NCBI RefSeq assembly: GCF_041690465.1
Contig: NZ_JAWLHG010000001.1
Location: 186,001 to 250,000 of the forward strand
Reading direction: 5' to 3'
DNA: 64,000 nucleotides
DNA from: Falsiroseomonas sp041690465
GTDB taxonomy: Bacteria; Pseudomonadota; Alphaproteobacteria; Acetobacterales; Acetobacteraceae
In this document: positions 1 to 7,658 of the stretch, in pieces
Position numbering within the stretch: position 1 is the stretch's first letter
How the letters are laid out: each line of letters begins with the position of its first letter
Program-made: the position numbers and the translations under genes
The notes under the pieces: model-generated
The model's input: the letters and a program-made list of their open reading frames with translations, nothing else
Database searches by the model: none
Told to the model about the DNA's origin: nothing

Positions 1-1977
1 GTTCTCCTGGGTGAACTGCGCCGGGCGGTCGCCGGCGACGAGCTTGATCTCGTTGAACCGGTCGAGCTGGAACTGCTCGGTGACGGTCAAGGTCTGCGGG
101 AAGGTGACCCGCATCCCCTCATAGGCTTCGAGGTCGGGCTGTACATCGCCGTTCTGGCTCAGCGTCGTCGCGGCGGCGGGCAGCAGGATCTGGACGGCGT
201 TGGGCAGCGGGTTCGCGGCGTTGACGACACTGATGCTGGCGGCGTTGAGCTGCGTCAGGCCGAAATACTCCGACACCGTGCCGGTGACCCGCACGCGGTC
301 GCCGACCGCGACATCGCCGATGGCGCTGCCCTGGAAGACGAAGATGCCTTCCGAAGTCAGCGCATTGCCGTCGGCTTCGGCATCCTCCTCCTGCAGGTAG
401 AAGCCCTGCAGGTCGCGCCGCGCATCGGCGTCGCCGTTCTGGAAGTCGCCGACCACGATGGCCTCGACCGTGACGGTCTGGCCGGCCAGCGGGCTCGCGG
501 CGCCCGCGCCCTGGATCGCGTGGATCAGGGTCAGCGCGGCGTCGTCGTTGAGGATGGTGCCGGTGCCGCTGGCGTCCAGCAGCGTGGTCGTGCCCGTGGT
601 GTTGACCAGGTTGGCGAGGGTGACGGTGAAGGTCTCGTCCGGCTCCACCGTGGTGTCGCCGTTGATGGTGATGGAAACCTGCCGACTCAGGGCACCGCCG
701 GCGGCGAAGTCGAGCGTGCCGAACCCGGCCGCGTAGTCGCTGTCCGCCGTGGTCGCGGTGCCGTCGGAGGTGGCGAAGTCCACGCTGAAGGCGCCGGTGT
801 TGCCGGTGCGGCTGACGGTGAAGGTCAGCAGCGCCGTGCCGGCATCGCCCTCGGCGACGGAGACGTCGTCAATGGAGACGCTTTCGCCGACGGGCGGCGC
901 ATAGGCCTGGTTCGGGGCGCCGGGCGTGTTCAGTGCCTCGCCCACCACCGGCGTGCCGGCGAAGCCGGCGATGCCCGCCAGGTCGAAGTCGTTGCGCATC
1001 CAGTCGCCGGCGGCGTCGGTGTCGGCGCCCTCCGGGATGCGGCTGGCGCCGCCGGGCGCGAAGGGCAGGCCGTCATAGCTGGCGGTCAGCACCGGCGCGC
1101 CATAGGTCAGGTCGCCCGCGCCGCCGTCATTCACCGCGATGCCGTCGGTGATCGCGGTCCAGGGCGTGACATCGAGCACGCCGTCATTGTCGGTGTCGAG
1201 GTCGGTGCCGACGGTGCCGGTCCAGTCGGACACCAGCAGCAGCGTGACGGTGCCGTTCTCGTAGGTGTTGGCGACGACGTTCCCGAGCCAGTAGCCCGCC
1301 GCATCCGTCGTGCCGACCCGCAACACGCTCTCCACGGTGCCGGCGCTGGTCCCCGCATCGCCTTCGATCTGGAGCAGATAGAGCGACGAGAGATCCGTGC
1401 TCGGCGCGCCCTTCACCTCGACGTACTCGACGTCCGTGCCGGTCGTGCTGAAGCTGAACTCGTTGATCACCGGCATGACCACGGCCGCGGCGAAGCTCTG
1501 GCCGGCATTCACGCTGCCGGGGCTGTTGTCGCCGGTCGCGGCCCAGGCGAAGTCCGCATACTCGTCGCCGGTGCCGATCAGGTGCAGCGAGAAGCCGATG
1601 GGCGTGTTGCTGGCCTGCGAAATGCCGATATCCGTGCTGGCCACGCCATCCGCCGCGCCGCCGACGCCGACGAGGCTGCCCTCATAGCTGAGGAACTGGA
1701 CGAGCGCGCCGGTATCGTCCACCAGCGCGATGCCGTCCGGCGAGCCGTTCTGGATCCCGTTGGAAGGATAGCTGAAGGATACCGTACCGAAGCCGCCTGA
1801 CTGGTTGGCGATGACGCCGCTGAGGCTCCGCGTGTCGTAGGATGTGCCGCCGTTCCCGTTGTAGAGGACCAGCGACCAGCCGGCGAGGTCGGTGCCGGCC
1901 GTGCCGGCGACCTCGACGAACTCGCCGGTATCGGTCCCGTCATTGTCGTAGTGGAACTCGTTGATCCAGACGGCCAT
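1..1977 (-). CDS. ExeM/NucH-type extracellular nuclease, N-terminal part (runs off left edge)
   Basis: The frame is open from an ATG at 1977 to the window edge, 659 codons with no stop, so the C-terminus is missing. GGGGAG at 1986-1991 is a good ribosome binding site. Two lamin-tail-like domains are visible, each opening with an INEF motif (about residues 4-150 and 165-330). A Calx-beta domain follows at about 362-477 (FATSDGTATTADSDY, DETFTVTL). From about 480 comes the beta-rich region that precedes the endonuclease/exonuclease/phosphatase domain in ExeM/NucH nucleases (VAVGDRVRVTGTVSEYFG). The catalytic domain would lie beyond the window. There is no N-terminal signal peptide, so type I secretion through a C-terminal RTX signal is likely but unseen. 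The nuclease call rests on domain order only; a lamin-tail adhesin is the alternative. Confidence 0.75.
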   Translation of the reverse strand, partial: MAVWINEFHYDNDGTDTGEFVEVAGTAGTDLAGWSLVLYNGNGGTSYDTRSLSGVIANQSGGFGTVSFSYPSNGIQNGSPDGIALVDDTGALVQFLSYEGSLVGVGGAADGVASTDIGISQASNTPIGFSLHLIGTGDEYADFAWAATGDNSPGSVNAGQSFAAAVVMPVINEFSFSTTGTDVEYVEVKGAPSTDLSSLYLLQIEGDAGTSAGTVESVLRVGTTDAAGYWLGNVVANTYENGTVTLLLVSDWTGTVGTDLDTDNDGVLDVTPWTAITDGIAVNDGGAGDLTYGAPVLTASYDGLPFAPGGASRIPEGADTDAAGDWMRNDFDLAGIAGFAGTPVVGEALNTPGAPNQAYAPPVGESVSIDDVSVAEGDAGTALLTFTVSRTGNTGAFSVDFATSDGTATTADSDYAAGFGTLDFAAGGALSRQVSITINGDTTVEPDETFTVTLANLVNTTGTTTLLDASGTGTILNDDAALTLIHAIQGAGAASPLAGQTVTVEAIVVGDFQNGDADARRDLQGFYLQEEDAEADGNALTSEGIFVFQGSAIGDVAVGDRVRVTGTVSEYFGLTQLNAASISVVNAANPLPNAVQILLPAAATTLSQNGDVQPDLEAYEGMRVTFPQTLTVTEQFQLDRFNEIKLVAGDRPAQFTQEN

Positions 1978-2101
1978 GACCTGTGCTCCCCGATCGGGAT
2001 CGTCGCCCCGTGGCAGGCCATGCGCGTACGCGTTCTGGTTGAAAAATCAATAACGACATAATGACAGATGGCTGAAATCGTGGGTCGGCGGCCGCCGCCG
2101 G

Positions 2102-2950
2102 CTACCAGCGCAACCCGGCAAGCGCGGCGATGGGGCGCACGCCTTCCGCTTCCGCAACCTTCGCGAGCTGCGCCGGATCGGGGGTCGCGCCATGCGCGTG
2201 GGCGGCCAGCCCGGTGAGCGCCCAGACCGCATCAAGCCCCGCCGCCTGCGCGCCGGCCAGGTCGGTGTGCGGGCTGTCGCCGATCGCCACCACGCGGGCA
2301 CGATCGGCGATGCCGAGCGCCTCGAGCACCGGCGCATAGACCGCCGCGTCCGGCTTGCCGATCTCGCGCGCCACCGGGCCGCCGAGCGTCAGATAGAGGT
2401 CGGCCAGCGCGCCGGCGCAGATCACGCGGCTCTCGCCCACCATCACATGCCGGTCCGGGTTGACGCAGAGCATCGGCAGCCCGCGCGCGGCGCAGGCTTC
2501 CAGCATCGGGCGATAGGGCTCGACAGCGCCGTTGCCGCGTTCGGGATCGGGGCCGGTGTTCAGCACCCACTCGGCGCCAGCCGGATCGGCAACCAGCGCA
2601 ATCTCGCGGCTTTCCACCACCGAAAGATCGCGCTCCGGCCCGATATGCAGCGCGCGTCGCCCGTAGCCATGCGCCTCGCCGAGCAGGCGCCAGGCGAGCT
2701 CGCCGCTGGTGATGGTCGCGTCCCAGAGCGCGCGGTCGAGGCCCATGCCGGTCAGCAGCGTCTCGACGACATGGGAGCGCCGGGGCGCGTTGGAGAGGAA
2801 GGCGATGCGCTTGCCGCGCCGCTTCAGCTCTCCAAGCGCCGCGGCGACGCCCGGATAGGGCTCGCGCCCGTTGTGCACCACGCCCCAGAGGTCGAGCACG
2901 AAGCCGTCGTACCGCTCCGCCAGCGGCGCGATGCCGTCGAGAATCTTCAT
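2102..2950 (-). CDS. HAD-superfamily hydrolase, subclass IIA (TIGR01459-like)
   Basis: 282 residues. The N-terminal FVLDLWGVVHNG at about residues 17-28 is the phosphatase motif of the TIGR01459-type HAD-IIA family. FLSNAPRRS supplies motif II, and the C-terminal VVAIGDSPHTDLAGAQAAG is the acidic metal-binding motif. The capped Rossmann-like fold acts on small phosphorylated metabolites; the substrate cannot be told from sequence. The gene overlaps the end of pyrD by 4 bases (ATGA at 2947-2950), so the two are probably cotranscribed and translationally coupled. The downstream 124 bases to the nuclease gene hold an AT-rich stretch (about 2040-2065) suited to a promoter. Confidence 0.9.
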   Translation of the reverse strand: MKILDGIAPLAERYDGFVLDLWGVVHNGREPYPGVAAALGELKRRGKRIAFLSNAPRRSHVVETLLTGMGLDRALWDATITSGELAWRLLGEAHGYGRRALHIGPERDLSVVESREIALVADPAGAEWVLNTGPDPERGNGAVEPYRPMLEACAARGLPMLCVNPDRHVMVGESRVICAGALADLYLTLGGPVAREIGKPDAAVYAPVLEALGIADRARVVAIGDSPHTDLAGAQAAGLDAVWALTGLAAHAHGATPDPAQLAKVAEAEGVRPIAALAGLRW

Positions 2951-4011
2951 GCGATGTCCGCCCCCACTGCGTCGCCGACGCTCCGAAAGCCGTCGCGGCG
3001 CAGCAGCGCGGCGAGGTCGCGCTTGATGCGCGGGATCAGCGCCGGGCCCTCATAGGCGAAGGCGGCGTAGAGTTGCACCAGCGAGGCGCCGGCGCGGATC
3101 TTTTCCAGCGCATCGGCACCGTTGGATACGCCGCCGCAGCCGATCAGCGTCAGATTGTGCCCGTGCGCGAGGCGCGCCACGCGGCGCAGCATCTCGGTCG
3201 CGGCGGCGCGCAGCGGCGGGCCGGAGAGGCCGCCGGCCTGGTTGCGATGCGCGCTGCGCAGACCCGGCCGCGCGATGGTGGTGTTGGAGACGATCAGCCC
3301 GTCCATGCCATGCGCAACGACGCTCTCCACCAGCGGCTCCAGCGCGGCGGGGGAGAGGTCGGGCGCGATCTTCACCAGGATCGGCGGGCGCCGGCCGGGC
3401 AGCGCAGCGCGGGTAGCGGCCAGCGCGGCGAGGATTTCCTTCAGTTGCCGCTCGCCCTGGAGATCCCTGAGCCCCGGCGTGTTGGGAGAGGAGACGTTGA
3501 CGGCGACATAGTCCGCCAGCGGCGCCACCGCCTCGTACAGCGCCGGGTAGTCGCGCAGCGGCGCGGCCCCTTCCTTGTTGATGGCGATGTTGGCGCCGAG
3601 CACCGCCGGGCGGGGCTGCGGCAGCGCGGCCAACCGGGCGCGCACGACGGCAATGCCCGCATTGTTCATGCCCATGCGGTTGATCACCGCGCGGTCCTCG
3701 ACCAGGCGGAACAGCCGCGGCTTCGGGTTGCCGATCTGCGGCTTCGGCGTGACCGAGCCGGCCTCCACGAAACCGAAGCCGAGCCGCATCAGCGGGCCGA
3801 TGGCAATGGCGGATTTGTCGAAGCCCGCGGCCAGCCCGATCGGATTGCGGAACTCGCAGCCGAACATGCGCGTGGCGAGGATCGGGTCGTCGGCCGAGGT
3901 ATCGCGCCCGGCCAGGCCGAAGCGCAGCGCGCGCAGCGCCAGGTCATGCGCGCGTTCGGGATCCACGCCGCGCATCAGCGGCATGAGGATGGAGGCGAGG
4001 CGGGGGGTCAT
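2947..4011 (-). CDS. pyrD: dihydroorotate dehydrogenase (quinone), class 2
   Basis: 354 residues. It oxidises dihydroorotate to orotate, the fourth step of pyrimidine synthesis, passing electrons from FMN to membrane quinone. NPIGLAAGFDKSA (about residues 56-68) and GSVTPKPQIGNPKPRLFR are class 2 signatures. NVSSPNTPG at 172-180 carries the catalytic serine that marks class 2 enzymes (class 1 has cysteine). The C-terminal LIGCGGVSNGADALEKIRAG is the phosphate-binding region for FMN. The short N-terminal helical segment is where class 2 enzymes touch the membrane. The start at 4011 gives the normal family length; an upstream extension of the frame lacks homology. It overlaps the HAD gene by 4 bases. 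Confidence 0.96.
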   Translation of the reverse strand: MTPRLASILMPLMRGVDPERAHDLALRALRFGLAGRDTSADDPILATRMFGCEFRNPIGLAAGFDKSAIAIGPLMRLGFGFVEAGSVTPKPQIGNPKPRLFRLVEDRAVINRMGMNNAGIAVVRARLAALPQPRPAVLGANIAINKEGAAPLRDYPALYEAVAPLADYVAVNVSSPNTPGLRDLQGERQLKEILAALAATRAALPGRRPPILVKIAPDLSPAALEPLVESVVAHGMDGLIVSNTTIARPGLRSAHRNQAGGLSGPPLRAAATEMLRRVARLAHGHNLTLIGCGGVSNGADALEKIRAGASLVQLYAAFAYEGPALIPRIKRDLAALLRRDGFRSVGDAVGADIA

Positions 4012-4058
4012 CGTCGGGTGAGGTGTGTGCCCCGGACGGGGCGGCAAGGGAAGCCGGG

Positions 4059-4715
4059 TCAGGCCGCGGTCGCCGTCCAATTCTGGCTGCCGTCCCAGAC
4101 GATGCGCCAGCATGCGCCAGGTGCGACGTCCTGCACCACATTCGGCTGGAAGGCGACGAGGCAGGTCCCGCCGGGATGCCGCACCGAGGGATACACCAGG
4201 CCCCGCGAGCCGCCCGCGACGAGCGTGCCGGCCAGCGCCTGCCCGGCGGGATAGCCCGTCAGCGGATCGGGGTGCAGGCAATCGGGCGCCGGCTCGGCGC
4301 CGCGCAGGTCATGGAAGCGGCCGATGAAGGAGGCATGCAGCGCGCGGTACTGCACATCGTCATGGTAATGGCCGATGAAGCCGAGTTCGCGTGTCCTGTG
4401 GAAGCACACCTCGCAGAGCGCGGTGCGGTCGTCGAACCCGGCGTACCAGGCGCCGCGCGCTTCGCCATTGAAGCGGCTGCCGCCCTTGCGCGTGTAGGTG
4501 AAGGCCGCCGCGATGTAGGTATGGCCCCAGCGGTCCATGTCCGCCGCAATGACCGGCCGGGCGAGCCGCCTGCTCGTGCGCCCCTCCAGCGCCTCGATCA
4601 CGGCGAGTTCCGCGTCGCTGTCCACGAGGGCGCGAAGCACCGGCGGCTTGTAGTGCGCGGTCGGGATCAGGCGGACGGTGCGCTGCTGCGCGATCTCGCA
4701 CAGCGGCAGCTTCAT
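4059..4715 (-). CDS. RES-domain toxin (NAD+ phosphorylase type)
   Basis: 218 residues from the ATG at 4715. RES toxins deplete cellular NAD+ and are neutralised by an Xre/MbcA-type antitoxin. The three name-giving residues are placeable: Arg in RLIPTAHY near the N-terminus, Glu in TALCEVCFH, and Ser in VYPSVRHPGG near the C-terminus. SRFNGEARGAWYAG in the middle is also typical. The partner antitoxin ends 25 bases upstream, in the usual antitoxin-first order. A longer frame to 4802 exists, but its first 29 residues overlap the antitoxin and look unrelated. The role is inferred from family membership. Confidence 0.9.
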   Translation of the reverse strand: MKLPLCEIAQQRTVRLIPTAHYKPPVLRALVDSDAELAVIEALEGRTSRRLARPVIAADMDRWGHTYIAAAFTYTRKGGSRFNGEARGAWYAGFDDRTALCEVCFHRTRELGFIGHYHDDVQYRALHASFIGRFHDLRGAEPAPDCLHPDPLTGYPAGQALAGTLVAGGSRGLVYPSVRHPGGTCLVAFQPNVVQDVAPGACWRIVWDGSQNWTATAA

Positions 4716-4740
4716 GCCGCCTCGCGACAGGGCGGGGCCA

Positions 4741-5166
4741 TCACAGGCCGCCGCGGAGCGCGTCCAGGTAGTCGCGCGTGGCGAGGATCGCCGGCAGGCC
4801 ACCCGCCTGCATGTAGGCTGCCGGCGCGGCGCCGCCGAACAGGGGCCCTCGGTTCGGCATCCGGACCCAGCGGTCGGCGAGTTCCTCCCCGAAGTAGAGA
4901 TGGAGGGCCTTGTAGATCCCGATCAGCGCACTGGCACGGTCGAGCTGGTCGTCATCGAGCGAGCCGCTCCAGGCAGCGCTGCGCATCCGGCTCCAGGTGC
5001 GCTCGGACACGCCGACCAGGCGGGCCGCTTCGGCGGTGGTGATCCGCCACGCCGCGAAGACCCGCTGCATGGCCTTCACCGCGACCAGGTCCGCCCCGGC
5101 GTGATCGGCGGAGCGTTGACGGGGGGCGGCCGCGGAATGCCGGTTCGTCATGGGCGTGTCAGACAT
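4741..5166 (-). CDS. Xre/MbcA/ParS-type antitoxin with toxin-binding domain
   Basis: 141 residues, partner of the RES toxin just downstream. The N-terminal half holds a helix-turn-helix-like segment (ITTAEAARLVGVSERTWSRM, about residues 42-61). The C-terminal half is the DUF2384 toxin-binding domain (ALIGIYKALHLYFGEELADR, then RMPNRGPLFGG and AAYMQAGGLPAILATRDYLDALRGG). The last segment is the toxin-contacting tail in this family. Antitoxins of this type also repress their own operon; a 5-bp-armed palindrome at 5198-5214 upstream is a candidate operator. The N-terminal 30 residues are polar and possibly disordered, and the true start may be the internal Met at residue 6. Confidence 0.9.
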   Translation of the reverse strand: MSDTPMTNRHSAAAPRQRSADHAGADLVAVKAMQRVFAAWRITTAEAARLVGVSERTWSRMRSAAWSGSLDDDQLDRASALIGIYKALHLYFGEELADRWVRMPNRGPLFGGAAPAAYMQAGGLPAILATRDYLDALRGGL

Positions 5167-5197
5167 GTGGCGTCCTCACCCCTGTCAGCTGGCGTGG

Positions 5198-5214
5198 CTT
5201 GATGCTAGTTCAAG
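5198..5214. promoter_or_regulatory. palindrome upstream of the Xre-RES operon, candidate autoregulatory operator
   Basis: CTTGA (5198-5202) and TCAAG (5210-5214) are exact inverted repeats around 7 bases. The site lies 32 bases upstream of the antitoxin start, in the divergent region shared with the DMT transporter. Antitoxins of this family repress their own promoter, but short palindromes are common, so this is only a suggestion. Confidence 0.3.
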
Positions 5215-5262
5215 GGCGGTCATGCATGCAACCGCGCCACTCGCCGTCCCCGAAAACCGCGA

Positions 5263-6216
5263 ATGGCCGCAGGCCAGCGCGGAATGAAGGGCCCCGCCTA
5301 CATGCTGGCCGGCATCGGCCTGTTCGGGTTGCTGGATGCGATCAGCAAGCTGCTCTCGGCGGAGCACCTGGTCTGGCAGGTGCTGCTGGTGCGCTTCGCG
5401 ACCATCCTCGCCGTGGTGCTGGCGCTGCGCGCGGTCCGGCCGGGCTGGGGCGGTGTGCTCACCACGCGGCATCCGCGCATCCACCTGGCGCGGGCCTGCG
5501 CCATGCTCGGCAGCGCAACCTTCTTCTTCCTGACCTTCACCCACCTGCCGCTGGTGGAGGGCTACCTCGTGTTCTTCACCTCGCCCTTCTTCGTGCTCGG
5601 CCTCGCCGCGCTGGCGCTGGGCGAGACGCCGCGGCGGTCCGCCTGGGGATGGGCGGTGCTGGGCTTCGCCGGCGTGGCGATCGGGCTGGCGCCGGGGCTT
5701 GCGGCAGGGCTGAGCGGGGCGGCGGTCGGCTATCTCTGGGCGCTCTGCGGCACGCTCTGCTACTCGCTGGTCTTCGTGCTGAACCGGCGCCTGCGGCACG
5801 AGGCGGGCATGGCGCGGGTACTGTTCTGGCCGGCCCTGCTCGGCTTCCTCGTGATGCTGCCGCCGGGCCTTCTGCATTGGCGCACGCCGGATGCGCCGGC
5901 GCTGGCGCTGATGCTGGCGAATGGCGTGATCGTCGGCGCCGCCACCGCCTGCCTCGCCGAGGCCTTCCGCCACGCCTCCGCCGCGCGGCTGGCGCCCTTC
6001 GGCTATTCCGGCCTGGTGTGGAGCGTGAGCTTCGACCTGCTGCTGTTCGGCACCCTGCCCGGCTGGACGATGCTGGCCGGTGCCGCGGTGGTGGTGGTGG
6101 CCTGCGTGATGAGCGAGCGGAGCGCTCAGAAGCCCGGCGGGAAGTCGTGCGACCCGTCCGCGCGCAGCGGCAGCCGCGTCGCCGAGAGCACGGCGGAAAG
6201 CGGCAGCGGCCCGTAG
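5263..6216 (+). CDS. DMT-superfamily permease with two EamA domains
   Basis: 317 residues, or 310 if the second Met at 5284 is used; the latter begins directly in the first membrane helix and may be the true start. About ten hydrophobic helices form two EamA repeats, the ten-helix plan of drug/metabolite transporters. Substrates in the family range from amino acids to nucleotides and cannot be assigned here. The second repeat includes RHASAARLAPFGYSGLVWS, typical of the RhaT/EamA type. The last 40 residues after the final helix are polar and low-complexity. They overlap the convergent DUF952 gene by 91 bases on the other strand. Confidence 0.88.
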   Translation: MAAGQRGMKGPAYMLAGIGLFGLLDAISKLLSAEHLVWQVLLVRFATILAVVLALRAVRPGWGGVLTTRHPRIHLARACAMLGSATFFFLTFTHLPLVEGYLVFFTSPFFVLGLAALALGETPRRSAWGWAVLGFAGVAIGLAPGLAAGLSGAAVGYLWALCGTLCYSLVFVLNRRLRHEAGMARVLFWPALLGFLVMLPPGLLHWRTPDAPALALMLANGVIVGAATACLAEAFRHASAARLAPFGYSGLVWSVSFDLLLFGTLPGWTMLAGAAVVVVACVMSERSAQKPGGKSCDPSARSGSRVAESTAESGSGP

Positions 6217-6479
6217 AGATGCGGGAACAGCCCGGGCCGCTTGCCGCCCGAGGCCTGCTCCCATCTCAGCGCCGCGCCGAGGCGCGCGCTGTCGGCCTCC
6301 ACCAGCCACAGATCGGGCTCGCCGCGGCGGTGCTTCGCGGCGCTTTCCTTCACCTGCGCGGCGGTGGAGAAATGCAGGAAGCCGTCGCGGGCATCGTCGG
6401 CGCTGCCGGTGTATTCGCCGCGGCGCTCGGCCTCGCGCCAGTCGGCGCCGCGGATGAGTGTGTAAATGCTCGCGTCCAT
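6126..6479 (-). CDS. DUF952 family protein
   Basis: 117 residues from the ATG at 6479. The order IYTLIRGADWREAERRGEYT, DGFLHFSTAAQVKESAAKHR, PDLWLVEADSARLGAALRWE and FPHLYGPLPLSAV is the complete DUF952 pattern, a small fold related to ADP-ribosyltransferase-like proteins with no settled function. It lies 11 bases after the end of the phage cluster on the same strand, so it could receive read-through from the endolysin operon. DUF952 is widespread in alphaproteobacterial chromosomes, so it is taken as host. The 3' end overlaps the convergent transporter gene. Confidence 0.9.
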   Translation of the reverse strand: MDASIYTLIRGADWREAERRGEYTGSADDARDGFLHFSTAAQVKESAAKHRRGEPDLWLVEADSARLGAALRWEQASGGKRPGLFPHLYGPLPLSAVLSATRLPLRADGSHDFPPGF

Positions 6480-6490
6480 GCCGGACGCAT

Positions 6491-6961
6491 TCACGCGATC
6501 AGCCGGTAGAACACAAGCCCGCCGAGCTCGGCCGTCGGCGTCAGGCCGAGCGCCCAGCGCGGCAGCGCATCCGCCGCGTGGAAATGCGTCGCGCCCCCGG
6601 TGGGGTCCGGCAGCGCGCCGGCCAGCGCGCGGGCGGCGATGCGGCGGCAGGCGCCGAGATCGGCGTCCGGCGGCAGCTCCGCCAGCGCATTGCGGCGCGG
6701 ATGGCCGGGCATCCAGCAGGCGAACTGGAAGGGCGCCCGGCACACGCCCACCACGCCGCGGCCGAGATGGGCCGGCCCGCCCGGCGCGGCCGCCAGGCGC
6801 ACCCGCGTCATCACCACGCTCGCCACCCCTTCGGCGGCACGCACCGGGCGGCCATCGGCCTCGCCCCAGAGGGTGAGCGCCAGCACCTCCGTCGCGCCTG
6901 CGGCGCGCGACTGACTTGCGCCTGCGGCGTGCGGCATGGCGGCATCAAGGGTGGCGCTCAT
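6491..6961 (-). CDS. cell-wall hydrolase / endolysin (SleB-like, Hydrolase_2)
   Basis: 156 residues from the ATG at 6961. EVLALTLWGEADGRPVRAAE (about residues 28-47) contains the catalytic-type Glu of SleB/CwlJ-like lytic enzymes. CRAPFQFACWMP and DPTGGATHFHAADALPRWA complete the family pattern. It would cleave peptidoglycan glycan strands. As the last gene of the phage-type cluster it would act as lysin. Its start overlaps the stop of the membrane/coiled-coil gene by 4 bases, implying coupled translation. No signal peptide is seen, so release would need a holin or pinholin, possibly the preceding gene. Confidence 0.88.
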   Translation of the reverse strand: MSATLDAAMPHAAGASQSRAAGATEVLALTLWGEADGRPVRAAEGVASVVMTRVRLAAAPGGPAHLGRGVVGVCRAPFQFACWMPGHPRRNALAELPPDADLGACRRIAARALAGALPDPTGGATHFHAADALPRWALGLTPTAELGGLVFYRLIA

Positions 6962-7347
6962 GCCTCGTCTCCCGCGCGCAGGCCGAAGCCGATGCGGCGC
7001 GGCGGCACCGCCTGGCCGGAAACCGCGGCCGCCGCGGTGGCAGCGCGGCTCACCTCGTCCAGCTTCTCCTCGAGCCGGCCGAGCTGCTTGGTCAGCCGCG
7101 TGTCGAGATCGCGGATCAGCGAGAGCGGCACGTAGGTGCGCGCGACCTCCAGCTTGAAGGCCACCAGCTCGTCGCGGGCGATCTCGTGCACCGGCGCGGG
7201 GGGCGCGGCGGGGCGGACCACCGGCGGCAACTCGTTGCGCGCCGTCGCGAGATCGCGGCGCAGCAGCATGATCATCCACAGCAGCGTCAGCGCGAAGGGC
7301 GCGTCCGCCAGCGCGGCCGCCAGCGGGGGTGGAATCTCAGGCAGCAT
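6958..7347 (-). CDS. small phage membrane protein with coiled coil (holin-like candidate)
   Basis: 129 residues. One hydrophobic segment (about residues 12-30, ALADAPFALTLLWMIMLL) is followed by a charged stretch. A predicted coiled coil comes next (SLIRDLDTRLTKQLGRLEEK, about 77-96) with an Ala-rich tail. I do not recognise a named family. Position directly before the endolysin with a 4-base overlap, and a single N-terminal membrane span, suit a holin or spanin-like accessory. A structural role is equally possible. It starts after a gap of about 300 bases on this strand that carries a small opposite-strand gene. Confidence 0.72.
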   Translation of the reverse strand: MLPEIPPPLAAALADAPFALTLLWMIMLLRRDLATARNELPPVVRPAAPPAPVHEIARDELVAFKLEVARTYVPLSLIRDLDTRLTKQLGRLEEKLDEVSRAATAAAAVSGQAVPPRRIGFGLRAGDEA

Positions 7348-7435
7348 CGCATATCACTCCTGGAATGGATGCCGCGCCTTGAAGCGGCATCGCAGCGGAA
7401 CCACCCTTGCGTCACCCCATTGCGACGCCGGGACC

Positions 7436-7657
7436 ATGTGGAACGAGCCCTATCTCGAGACCTGCTGCCGCTCCGCGCTCCACCGGCTGACGCTGGTGGA
7501 TGCGGGCGGCCGACCGTCGGGGCTGAAGGACGGGCCCTGCCTGGAGCGCCTCTCCGGCATGGGCCTCGCCCGGCAGCGCGGCGATGGCAGGTTCGAGATC
7601 ACCGCAGCCGGGCGGCGTCGGCACGACAGCGAAATCCTGAAGCGGAAGGCGGGGTAG
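7436..7657 (+). CDS. small winged-helix-like protein on the opposite strand inside the phage cluster
   Basis: 73 residues, ATG at 7436, between the large terminase and the membrane/coiled-coil gene and the only plus-strand gene inside the phage cluster. CLERLSGMGLARQRGDGRFE followed by ITAAGRRRHDSEILK looks like the recognition helix and wing of a winged helix-turn-helix (MarR/PadR-like) domain. It is short, and part of the domain may be missing. The family is not recognised. It could regulate the cluster or be a cargo gene. The + frame ends 2 bases before the terminase stop, so the two are convergent. Confidence 0.5.
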   Translation: MWNEPYLETCCRSALHRLTLVDAGGRPSGLKDGPCLERLSGMGLARQRGDGRFEITAAGRRRHDSEILKRKAG

Positions 7658-7658
7658 C

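Noticed and set aside
520..1800. Long plus-strand frame (426 codons)
   Set aside because: Antisense to the nuclease gene, with Gly/Ala/Arg-rich low-information sequence typical of shadow frames in 70% GC DNA.
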